The notes under the pieces are model-generated. The model worked only from the letters and a program-made list of their open reading frames with translations, was not told where the DNA came from and made no database searches. DNA of 18,860 nt from DALYLB01 sp046154695 (GTDB lineage Bacteria; Acidobacteriota; Blastocatellia; RBC074), in the NCBI GenBank assembly GCA_046154695.1, contig JBJXFI010000410.1, forward strand, positions 1 through 18,860, read 5' to 3'. Made by a program: the position numbers and the translations under genes. Positions within the stretch are counted from its first letter, which is position 1. Every line of letters begins with the position of its first letter. Positions 1-6,612 of this stretch are shown here, in pieces.

Positions 1-170
1 TGGGGTGAAGGCGAAGCCGGAACCCCAGGGTCGGTAAAAACGGTTTTCAAGCCCGTGAAACGGGCGACAGCGGACGCTCTGCCGCCCGTTTCACGGGCTT
101 GTGAGCGTTTTCGATGGGGTCCTGGGGTTACGCCCCAGGCTTTATGCTGTCGCCTGCTTCGCAGGCTATA
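1..170. repeat. Cluster of palindromic hairpins (REP-like), no gene
   Basis: Four hairpins are packed into the first 170 bases. Positions 1-6 pair with 22-27. Positions 49-66 pair perfectly with 83-100 (18 bp, extended by 48/101) around a 16-base loop. Positions 121-127 pair with 133-139 (CCTGGGG/CCCCAGG). Positions 152-157 pair with 161-166 (GCCTGC/GCAGGC) around a 3-base loop. In addition 21-29 is complementary to 121-129, so the whole block could fold as one long structure. The first hairpin may be cut by the window edge. The cluster lies downstream of dps, and the nearest hairpin starts about 30 bases past its stop, so it could help end transcription, but there is no T-run on the dps strand. 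A dispersed intergenic repeat is the more likely identity; copy number cannot be seen here. Confidence 0.75.
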
Positions 171-195
171 CAAATCCCAATTTCAAAACACCCGC

Positions 196-687
196 TTATG
201 CCTGAATGTGCGCCTCGAGGAACCAGAGCGACTTGTCCAGCCCGCGCGAGATTCCGGTGAGGAGGTCGGCCGTGTCGGCGTCTCCCAGATCGTCGGACGC
301 GTCGATCGCCGCGCGCGTCGTGGCCGCCAGCGCCGCGTACCGGGCGACCAGCGCCTCGACGCTCTCCCGGCTGCCGGTCGTGTCGGCCGAATATTCCGGC
401 AGCCGCGTCACCCCGGCCGCCATCCGCGCCGTTCCAAACGCCGTCCCGCCCAACGTCGTCGCCCGCTCGGCCAGGTCGTCCACATTCACCAGCAGCTCCG
501 CCGCCAGCTTGTCGAACAGCTCATGCAACTGCAGAAACTGCGGCCCCTTCACGTTCCAGTGCGCCTGCTTCGTCTGGCTGTACAGATCGAACGTGTCCGC
601 CAACTGCTGATTGAGAAGCGCCACCAACTGCTCCCGCGCTTCGGAATTCAAGTCGATGCTCGTTTTATGCATCTTCGGTTTGCCCAT
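196..687 (-). CDS. dps: Dps family DNA-protecting ferritin-like protein
   Basis: The product (163 aa) is a Dps-type miniferritin. It oxidises Fe(II) with hydrogen peroxide, stores the iron in a 12-subunit shell and in many species also coats DNA. The family signature is complete: H43-W-N-V-K-G, H55, D59, then D70 and E74. The spacings match the E. coli ferroxidase-site residues H51, H63, D67, D78 and E82. The C-terminal LDKSLWFLEAH segment is also typical, and the length is normal. There is no extended Lys-rich N-terminus, so DNA binding is not evident from sequence. The start at 687 is preceded by AGGAGG (692-697) at good spacing; an in-frame ATG five codons further in is too far from that site. 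The gene begins 17 bases after perR ends on the same strand, so the two are probably co-transcribed and PerR-controlled, as for mrgA in Bacillus. Confidence 0.95.
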   Translation of the reverse strand: MGKPKMHKTSIDLNSEAREQLVALLNQQLADTFDLYSQTKQAHWNVKGPQFLQLHELFDKLAAELLVNVDDLAERATTLGGTAFGTARMAAGVTRLPEYSADTTGSRESVEALVARYAALAATTRAAIDASDDLGDADTADLLTGISRGLDKSLWFLEAHIQA

Positions 688-704
688 CTTCCCTCCTCGT
701 ATGA

Positions 705-1142
705 TTACTGACAGTTTTTACAATGACCCAACAACTCAATCCTATAATTCTCCACCTTGAAACCGGCCGGCGCCCTGAGCAGCCGCCGCAATTCTCCCGC
801 CGCCGCGGGCTCCAGATCCGCGATCCCCCCGCACTTCACGCAGCGGCTGTGATAATGATGCCCGGTCCGAATATCGTACCGCGCCGCCCCCTCCCCCCCG
901 CTCAGCTTCGACGCCATCCCGCACGCCACCAGCGACTCCAGGTTCTTGTAGACCGTCGCCAGGCTGATCCGCGGCAGCGCCCCCTTCACCCCCAGAAAAA
1001 CCTCCTCCGCCGTCGGGTGCGTTCCCGCCCCTCGCAAATAGTCATACACCGCCGCTCGCTGCCTCGTGTAACTCGCCCCCACTTCGCTCAGCTTCGATCG
1101 CAGCGCCTCCGCCGCCTCTCGCTTCCCCTTCGTCTCCCCCAT
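705..1142 (-). CDS. perR: PerR-type peroxide-responsive Fur family repressor
   Basis: The product (145 aa) is a Fur-superfamily metalloregulator. An N-terminal winged helix (about 15-85) is followed by a dimerisation and metal domain. All five regulatory-metal ligands of Bacillus PerR (H37, D85, H91, H93, D104) are present at a constant offset of five: H42, D90, H96, H98, D109. Asp at the last position, where Fur has Glu, marks the peroxide-sensing PerR subtype. The structural zinc cysteines are C101/C104 and C141/C144. In the known mechanism, Fe-bound PerR is oxidised at its histidines by peroxide and leaves DNA. The ATG at 1142 has GGAGG about 9 bases upstream. The gene is followed after 17 bases by dps, its classical target. 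A PerR-box-like palindrome lies about 57 bases upstream, implying autorepression. Substrate sense (Fe or Mn) is not resolved by sequence. Confidence 0.92.
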   Translation of the reverse strand: MGETKGKREAAEALRSKLSEVGASYTRQRAAVYDYLRGAGTHPTAEEVFLGVKGALPRISLATVYKNLESLVACGMASKLSGGEGAARYDIRTGHHYHSRCVKCGGIADLEPAAAGELRRLLRAPAGFKVENYRIELLGHCKNCQ

Positions 1143-1198
1143 CGGATGCTTCCTCCCTCCAACTACTTTTCCAGTCTACTCCGGTTTGATCACAAAAT

Positions 1199-1215
1199 CA
1201 ATAATAATTATTATT
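1199..1215 (-). promoter_or_regulatory. Candidate PerR box upstream of perR-dps
   Basis: A perfect 16-bp palindrome, AATAATAATTATTATT, occupies 1200-1215 in an AT-rich island that contrasts with the GC-rich surroundings. Read as a 7-1-7 box over 1199-1213 it matches the Bacillus PerR consensus TTATAATnATTATAA at 11 of 14 fixed positions, including the whole ATAAT-n-ATTAT core. It lies 57-73 bases upstream of the perR start, a position suited to repression of the perR-dps transcript. I could not fix the -35 and -10 hexamers with confidence. A generic Fur box is the alternative reading. Confidence 0.7.
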
Positions 1216-1238
1216 TTTATTTTTTAAACCGACAGAAT

Positions 1239-2741
1239 TCAACTCAACAGATCGTGGATGACGCGGCCATGCACATCGGTCAGGCGGCGTTGAATGCCGT
1301 TGTGATAGAAGCTCAGTTTTTCGTGATCGATGCCGAGCAGGTGCATGAGCGTGGCGTGAATGTCATAGACCTCGGTGGGGTTCCCACGATCGAGCGGTTT
1401 GTATCCCCACTGGTCGCTCTCGCCGTGCGTGATGCCGCCCCGGATGCCGCCGCCGCAGAGCCAGTTGGTGAAGACATAGGGATTGTGATCGCGGCCTTTT
1501 CCGGCCTGGCTCGACGGCATGCGGCCGAACTCGGTCGTCCAGAGGATGACGGTGTCCTCGAGCAGGCCGCGCTGTTTGAGATCCTGGATGAGGGCCGCGC
1601 AGCCGCGGGCCATGCCGGTCGCGAGCGGCCCGTGATCGCGGCGCACGTCCTCGTGGGAATCCCAGTTCCGGCGCGGAAAACTGTTGTCGTTGCCGCTCCA
1701 GATCTGCACGAATCGCACGCCGCGCTCGAGCAGGCGGCGGGCGGCGAGACATTTCCGGGCGAAATAGAATGTCTCTTCCTCGTCGTTGATCTCCTTCGGC
1801 CATTCCCGCGCGCCTCGATCGAGGCCATAGAGTTTGAGGATGTGGCCGGGTTCCGCCGCGAGGTCGAGGGCCTCGGGCGCGGCGAGCTGCATTTTGGCGG
1901 CGAGCTCGTAGCTGCGAATGCGCCCTTCGAGGCGCGGATCGCCCTCGCGCGCCGCGGCGTGGGCGCGATTGACCTCGGCCATCAGCCGCTGGGCCGCCGC
2001 CTCGCTTTCGGGTGTGATGTAGCCGCCTGTCTTGTGCGGAAAGAGATCGGCCACGGGCGCGTCGCTGCCGGGATAGATGACGGTTCCGCTGTGCTGCGCG
2101 GGCAGGAAGGCGGCGTCCCAGTTCTTCACGCCGTTCGAGGCGAGGCCGCGATGATCGGGCAGGACGACGAAGGTCGGCAGATTGTCGTTCATCGAGCCCA
2201 GGCCGTAGCTGATCCAGCATCCCGCGCCGGGAAAGCCCGGCGACAGAAAGCCGGTCGCCTGCAGCAGCGTCGCCGTGCTGTGAACGCCCGACTTGCTGAC
2301 CATGTTGTGAACGAAGGCGATGTCGTCCACGACCTTCCCGAGCGCCGAGACCGGCTCGCCCAGCAGTTTGCCGCTTTGCCCGTGCGGCTTGAAATCCCAC
2401 AACGGCTTGAGCCACGGCCCGAGGCCGTTCTGAAAGGCCTCGACGGGCTCGCCGAAATCGCTGGGCTGCCCGTCGCGCTTCACGAGCTCCGGCTTGAAAT
2501 CGAAGAGGTCGAGATGGCTCGCCGCGCCCGCCATGAAAAAATGGACGACCCGTTTGGCCCTGGCCGCGTGATGGAGCTTCCCGCCCTGCGCCAAAGCGCC
2601 CTCCCGTCCAAGCATGGCGGCGAGCGCGAGGCCGCCGAGGCCGCCGCCGGATTGCCATAAAAATTCGCGGCGCGCGAGCGGATGGCGCAGCGCGCGGCGA
2701 TGAAAGGGAGACCCGTGAGCCATGTCGTTTTCCGGTTTCAT
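1239..2741 (-). CDS. DUF1501 family exported protein (sulfatase/phosphatase fold)
   Basis: The product (500 aa) has the usual DUF1501 (PF07394) length and motifs: HFFMAGAASHLDLFD at 67-81, WDSHED at 360-365, and WTTEFGR (401-407) followed by GRDHN (416-420). The family is assigned to the alkaline phosphatase/sulfatase superfamily, but no substrate is established. The N-terminus has a twin-arginine signal (R24-R25-E-F-L followed by a Gly/Ala-rich hydrophobic stretch to about residue 51), so it is probably exported folded. The gene lies 73 bases downstream of the PSCyt1/DUF1549/DUF1553 gene on the same strand, the standard pairing in Planctomycetes and Acidobacteria. Start choice is uncertain: the ATG at 2741 has AGGAGG but about 17 bases away, and an in-frame ATG at 2723 is possible. 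Phosphatase or sulfatase activity is inference only. Confidence 0.9.
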   Translation of the reverse strand: MKPENDMAHGSPFHRRALRHPLARREFLWQSGGGLGGLALAAMLGREGALAQGGKLHHAARAKRVVHFFMAGAASHLDLFDFKPELVKRDGQPSDFGEPVEAFQNGLGPWLKPLWDFKPHGQSGKLLGEPVSALGKVVDDIAFVHNMVSKSGVHSTATLLQATGFLSPGFPGAGCWISYGLGSMNDNLPTFVVLPDHRGLASNGVKNWDAAFLPAQHSGTVIYPGSDAPVADLFPHKTGGYITPESEAAAQRLMAEVNRAHAAAREGDPRLEGRIRSYELAAKMQLAAPEALDLAAEPGHILKLYGLDRGAREWPKEINDEEETFYFARKCLAARRLLERGVRFVQIWSGNDNSFPRRNWDSHEDVRRDHGPLATGMARGCAALIQDLKQRGLLEDTVILWTTEFGRMPSSQAGKGRDHNPYVFTNWLCGGGIRGGITHGESDQWGYKPLDRGNPTEVYDIHATLMHLLGIDHEKLSFYHNGIQRRLTDVHGRVIHDLLS

Positions 2742-2790
2742 TTATGCGGCGGCGTCCCCCTCCTGCCTCAATGTTGTGCGTTTTGATTTA

Positions 2791-2805
2791 GCATGAAATT
2801 CATGC
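2791..2805. repeat. 7-1-7 inverted repeat between operon genes
   Basis: GCATGAA at 2791-2797 and TTCATGC at 2799-2805 form a perfect inverted repeat with a one-base centre. It sits 9 bases past the stop of the PSCyt1/DUF1549/DUF1553 gene and about 50 bases before the DUF1501 start. The symmetry suits a dimeric regulator site or a small RNA hairpin. There is no T-run on the minus strand, so it is not a classical terminator. Confidence 0.5.
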
Positions 2806-2814
2806 CCTTTCCGG

Positions 2815-5346
2815 TCAGTCGGCGAAGGTGAATTCATTGAGGTTCAGCAGCGCGCGGCACAGATTCGGCAGACCATGAGCCTTTGCGAACGCGAGGAATC
2901 TCGCGCGCTCGGCGCCGGTCGGCGCGCGCCCGAATGCGAGCGCGTGCGCGCGCTCGATCTGGGCGGGCAGGTCGTCCGGCCGCTCCCGTTGCAGGCGCTC
3001 GGCGAAATGGCGCGCCTGCGTGATCATAAAGCCGTTGTTGAGCAGCGCGAGCGCCTGCAGCGGCGAGAGGCTTTCGTTGCGTTTATCGACGCGCATCGAG
3101 GGATCGGCGCAATCGAGCGCGGTCATCCAGGGCTGCGTCTGCGAGCGAACGATGAAGCGGTAGATCGAGCGCCGCCAGGTTCGCGGGTCTTCGGGATCGG
3201 CGAGGCCGTATTCATAGTGCGGCGAATGCTCGGGATGCTCGATCACGAAGTCCTGCCAGCCCGGCCCGCCCATGGTCAGATCGAGTTTTCCCGTGACGGC
3301 GAGCACCGAGTCGCGAAGGGCTTCGGCTTCGAGTTTGCGGCGGTTCTGCCGCCAGAGCAGCGCATTGCCGGCGTCAATCCTGGCTGCGACGGGATTGCCC
3401 GCGGAGGCCTGCCGATAGGCCGCGCTGGTGACGATCAGCCGGTGCAGCCTCTTCAATGAGCCGCCGCCGTCGCGAAATTCGGCGGCGAGCCAGTCGAGCA
3501 GTTCGGGATGCGAGGGCGGCGCTCCGTTGCGCCCGAAATCATTGGGCGTCGTCACGAGGCCCGCGCCGAAATGGTGCTGCCAGACGCGATTGACGATGCT
3601 GCGCCAGGTCAGGGGATTCCGCGGATCGGTGATCCAGCGGGCAAGCGCGGCGCGGCGCTCGCCTTCGGGCGCGTCATTCGGCAGGGCGAATCGCGCGGGC
3701 TGGAACGAGAGCAGGCTGAGCGCGCCCGGCGCCACTTCGCGGCCCGGCTGCGTCACCTGCCCGCGCGCGAGCAGGCGGATCGGACGCGGCTTGCCGCCAT
3801 CGGCGCCGGTTCCGCGAAAGTCCCCCGTCCCGTAATGGACCGTCCCGGCATAGACGACCTCCGGCTTCGGGTACGCGGACAGGTCCCTGTTCACCCGCGC
3901 GAGCTCGACAATTATCGCGTCCCGTTCCAGGCGCGTCTCCGGCTTCATCGCGGCGTCGAGGAGCTGGGCGCGCGTTGCTTTCAGCGCGGCGACCTCGGCC
4001 ACGGGCGCCTGCTTCTTCGCCGCCTCGGCGATCTCCGCGTCGAGCTTCACGACCGCACCGCCCGCCTCTTTCGCGGCGTCCCGCTCGATAATCCGCTTTC
4101 GCTCGGCCATCTCCCGCTGCCGGCCGTCGAGCTGATTGAAGAGCAGCGTCATCGCCGGATCGGGAAAATACTTCTTATCCGCCCGGTCGAGCGCGGCGAA
4201 GACCGCCTGCAGCGCGTAATAGTCCTCCTGCGGAATCGGATCGAATTTATGATTGTGGCACTGCGCGCAGTGGACGGTGACGCTCGTAAACGTGCCGATG
4301 GCATTGGCGACCATGTCGTCGCGATCGAGATGGCGCGCGATCATGCCATCGATCTTCGTTTCGGGCAGCTCGGCATGGCCGATGAAATCCCACGGCCCCG
4401 CCGAGAGGAACCCGAGCGCTTGAACGCCGTCGCGCGCCCCGGGATAAAGAACATCGCCCGCGATCTGCTCCTCGACGAAGCGGGCGTACGGCTTGTCCTC
4501 GTTCAGCGCGCGAATGACGTAGTCGCGATATGGCCACGCGTTCAACCGGAGCTTGTCCTTGTCGTACCCATGCGTGTCGCCGTAATGAACGACATCGAGC
4601 CAGTGGCGCGCCCATCGCTCGCCGTGGCGCGGCGAGCGCAGAAACTCATCGACCAGCATCTCATACGCCCGCGGGTCCGGGTCGTCGATGAACCGCCGCA
4701 CACGCTCCGGCGTCGGAGGCAGTCCCAGCAGGTCGAACGAGAGGCGGCGGATCAGTGTGCGGCGATCGGCTTCGGGCGACATCGCGAGGCCCGCCCGCGC
4801 AAGCCTCGCGCGAATGAATTCATCTATTGGATTGGCTCTTGGATTGGCTCTTGGATTGGCTCTTGGATTGGCGCCTCGCGGCGTCGCGGGGCGGCGGATG
4901 GGCTGCCACGCCCAGTGATCGAGTCGATCGTCGCGCGCCGGGGCGCGATCGGCCGCGGTCTCGGGCCACGCGGCCCCCGCGTCGATCCATGCTCGAAGCA
5001 GCGCGACCTCGGCGGCGGCGAGGCGGTCTCCCGCCGGGGGCATCCGCTCATCGTCGTTCGCGGCGGCGACGCGACGAACCAGGCGGCTCTCCGCCGCGCG
5101 CCCCGGCACAATCACCGGACCGCTCTGCCCGCCGCGCATGGCCTCCGCCCTTCGATCCAGTCGCAATCCGCCGCTCTGCCGCTTCTCGCCGTGGCACCCC
5201 ACGCAGCGCGCCGCGAGAATCGGCCGTATGTCCCGCTCATATGAAACCTGCGCCGAGGATGCGGCGCTCTTTCCCTGCGACGCCGCCTGCGCGAGGAAAA
5301 CGCCGGCCGCGGCCGCGAACAGGATTCGTTTTGCCGTATTTGCCAT
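2815..5346 (-). CDS. PSCyt1-DUF1549-DUF1553 exported cytochrome-like protein
   Basis: The product (843 aa) starts with a Sec-type signal (about 1-23). A PSCyt1 domain follows, with haem motif C48-V-G-C51-H52 and a likely axial methionine in ERMPP (M102). The DUF1549 (PSCyt2) region runs from about 173 to 390 and contains a second C-x-x-C-H at 360-364 (CAQCH). The C-terminal DUF1553 (PSD1) domain includes the typical NRVWQHHFG segment. The architecture and length are standard for the family, which is abundant in Planctomycetes and Solibacter-like acidobacteria; its biochemical role is unknown, though haem binding suggests redox chemistry in the periplasm. The ATG at 5346 is chosen because it directly precedes the signal; the reading frame stays open to 5490 but that extension overlaps the upstream gene. 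A Pro-rich linker (about 158-173) comes from a 12-bp tandem repeat. The start lies 11 bases after the upstream hydrolase gene and lacks a clear ribosome site. Confidence 0.92.
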   Translation of the reverse strand: MANTAKRILFAAAAGVFLAQAASQGKSAASSAQVSYERDIRPILAARCVGCHGEKRQSGGLRLDRRAEAMRGGQSGPVIVPGRAAESRLVRRVAAANDDERMPPAGDRLAAAEVALLRAWIDAGAAWPETAADRAPARDDRLDHWAWQPIRRPATPRGANPRANPRANPRANPIDEFIRARLARAGLAMSPEADRRTLIRRLSFDLLGLPPTPERVRRFIDDPDPRAYEMLVDEFLRSPRHGERWARHWLDVVHYGDTHGYDKDKLRLNAWPYRDYVIRALNEDKPYARFVEEQIAGDVLYPGARDGVQALGFLSAGPWDFIGHAELPETKIDGMIARHLDRDDMVANAIGTFTSVTVHCAQCHNHKFDPIPQEDYYALQAVFAALDRADKKYFPDPAMTLLFNQLDGRQREMAERKRIIERDAAKEAGGAVVKLDAEIAEAAKKQAPVAEVAALKATRAQLLDAAMKPETRLERDAIIVELARVNRDLSAYPKPEVVYAGTVHYGTGDFRGTGADGGKPRPIRLLARGQVTQPGREVAPGALSLLSFQPARFALPNDAPEGERRAALARWITDPRNPLTWRSIVNRVWQHHFGAGLVTTPNDFGRNGAPPSHPELLDWLAAEFRDGGGSLKRLHRLIVTSAAYRQASAGNPVAARIDAGNALLWRQNRRKLEAEALRDSVLAVTGKLDLTMGGPGWQDFVIEHPEHSPHYEYGLADPEDPRTWRRSIYRFIVRSQTQPWMTALDCADPSMRVDKRNESLSPLQALALLNNGFMITQARHFAERLQRERPDDLPAQIERAHALAFGRAPTGAERARFLAFAKAHGLPNLCRALLNLNEFTFAD
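4829..4872. repeat. 12-bp coding minisatellite
   Basis: Three identical 12-base units (GGATTGGCTCTT, at 4829-4840, 4841-4852, 4853-4864) and an 8-base partial copy (4865-4872) lie in tandem inside the PSCyt1/DUF1549/DUF1553 gene. On the coding strand each unit reads Ala-Asn-Pro-Arg, giving a flexible (ANPR)n linker between the PSCyt1 and DUF1549 domains. Because the unit is a multiple of three, copy changes keep the frame. Confidence 0.9.
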
Positions 5347-5351
5347 AAAAC

Positions 5352-5367
5352 AGCCGTTCAAACGGCT
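5352..5367. other. Hairpin across the hydrolase/PSCyt1 gene junction
   Basis: AGCCGTTCAAACGGCT is a 16-base palindrome-like stem that covers the last codons and the stop of the upstream hydrolase-like gene. On the minus strand it is followed by GTTTT and then the ATG of the PSCyt1/DUF1549/DUF1553 gene. It could act as a weak attenuator or as an mRNA processing or translational-coupling element; the T-run is too short for a confident terminator. Confidence 0.4.
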
Positions 5368-6458
5368 CCTGTCACCTGCCGAAGCAGGTTGAAGAAGGCC
5401 TTTTTCCGCTCGGTATTGATGCCCCAATTCACGGGCGGGCATTGATACCCGTCCTGATAATCGCTCTTGCCCGGATCGAAATAGCCCCACGAGGCATACG
5501 CGCTCACGGCCTTCATCATATTGTTGACGGGCTGCTCGAAATCGAAATGATCATCCTCATTGAAGAGAATCGGCATCTTGCGATAGGCCGGATCGCGGCG
5601 GGTGATTTCGACCATCTCGGCGATGCGGTTGGGATCCTTGACGCCGTTGCCGTGCAGCAGGAGAAAATCCGAGGCCCGCACCACGTTGGTCGTCGGTATC
5701 GCGTTGCCGCCATAGCTCGTGCCGACCGGAAAGCGGCGCCCGCCGGCCGTTGTTTCCCTGACCAGGTCGATAAGCTCGTGAACGCGCTCCGGTTTGAGAA
5801 TGTCATGGTCATAGGCCTTGACATTGCACTCGTTGTTCACCTCGACCAGCACGTTGCGCCAGCCTTTTTTATGCAGCCAGTTCGTCGCGTTCACAACGGC
5901 GCGTTTGACCGCCGCTTCATCCCGCACGCGCTGATCCTGTCCGAAGTAAAAATATCCGAGAATGACCGCCATCCCCAGTTGATCGGCCCTGTCGATGATG
6001 CGTTCGAGGCGCCGCAGGTAATCGGCCCGCAGGGAGCCGTCCGCCTCGATCGCGCTGTTGTGCCAGGGCTGGTCCCGGGAATAGCCCTGCGGGCTGCCGC
6101 CCTGCAGATTGAGGGTGACGCCCAGCAGCCCGTGCCTGCGCCATTCGGGCATCGCGGCAATGAATTCGCGCGTATTGCGTTCGGCGTCCCACTTGCCCGT
6201 GTCGGGATAGTTCCAACGGCCGCGGGTCTCGGGATTGCGGTCGTCATAGATCCCCTGCACCATCCGCGAGTTCATCAGCAGGCCCTCGATCACCATGCCC
6301 TTGTAGCTGCGCCCCTCGTACGTCGGGCGGCCATTGATGAAAAAGTGGTCTCCCTCGATGGAGACGGTCGTTTTGGGAGCGGCGGAAAGGCCCTGCCGCG
6401 CGGCGAGCGTGAGCGCCGGCACGGTAATCAGAAAATCTCTCCGTTTCATCTTCGTCAT
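5358..6458 (-). CDS. Tat-exported TIM-barrel glycoside hydrolase-like protein
   Basis: The product (366 aa) begins with a twin-arginine signal (M-K-R6-R7-D-F-L followed by a hydrophobic stretch to about 27), so it should be exported folded. The rest resembles a clan GH-A (GH5-like) barrel. VEVNNE at 205-210 looks like the acid/base strand with E210, and ILFNE at 297-301 looks like the nucleophile strand with E301. Other family hallmarks are weaker, so the exact family and substrate are unknown. The ATG at 6458 is chosen because GAGGA lies about 6-7 bases upstream and the Tat motif follows; the upstream open frame to 6629 is not protein-like. It is the first gene of a tight set with the PSCyt1/DUF1549/DUF1553 and DUF1501 genes (11-base gap), which suggests a shared extracellular substrate, possibly a polysaccharide. 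Confidence 0.75.
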   Translation of the reverse strand: MTKMKRRDFLITVPALTLAARQGLSAAPKTTVSIEGDHFFINGRPTYEGRSYKGMVIEGLLMNSRMVQGIYDDRNPETRGRWNYPDTGKWDAERNTREFIAAMPEWRRHGLLGVTLNLQGGSPQGYSRDQPWHNSAIEADGSLRADYLRRLERIIDRADQLGMAVILGYFYFGQDQRVRDEAAVKRAVVNATNWLHKKGWRNVLVEVNNECNVKAYDHDILKPERVHELIDLVRETTAGGRRFPVGTSYGGNAIPTTNVVRASDFLLLHGNGVKDPNRIAEMVEITRRDPAYRKMPILFNEDDHFDFEQPVNNMMKAVSAYASWGYFDPGKSDYQDGYQCPPVNWGINTERKKAFFNLLRQVTGAV

Positions 6459-6612
6459 CTTGCTTCCTCGATGGAGTCGTGACAGTTTATCTTCGAAAAC
6501 CCGGATAGATCCTAATCCTAAACCGAAACCGCGAGGATTGGTACAAATCACGAAGGCGCGGAGAACGCAAAGCGAAGAAATGATCGATCCCGATTCAATG
6601 ACTGGGAGCCAC

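Noticed and set aside
723..2660. 645-codon plus-strand open frame over perR and DUF1501
   Set aside because: It lies antisense to two clear genes, contains no recognisable domain and has biased Arg/Pro/Ala composition typical of a shadow frame in GC-rich DNA.
3508..5244. 578-codon plus-strand open frame
   Set aside because: Antisense to the PSCyt1/DUF1549/DUF1553 gene, whose haem motifs and family domains fix the true strand.
5347..5490. 48-residue N-terminal extension of the PSCyt1/DUF1549/DUF1553 protein
   Set aside because: It overlaps the upstream gene and puts the signal peptide in the middle; the ATG at 5346 directly precedes the signal.
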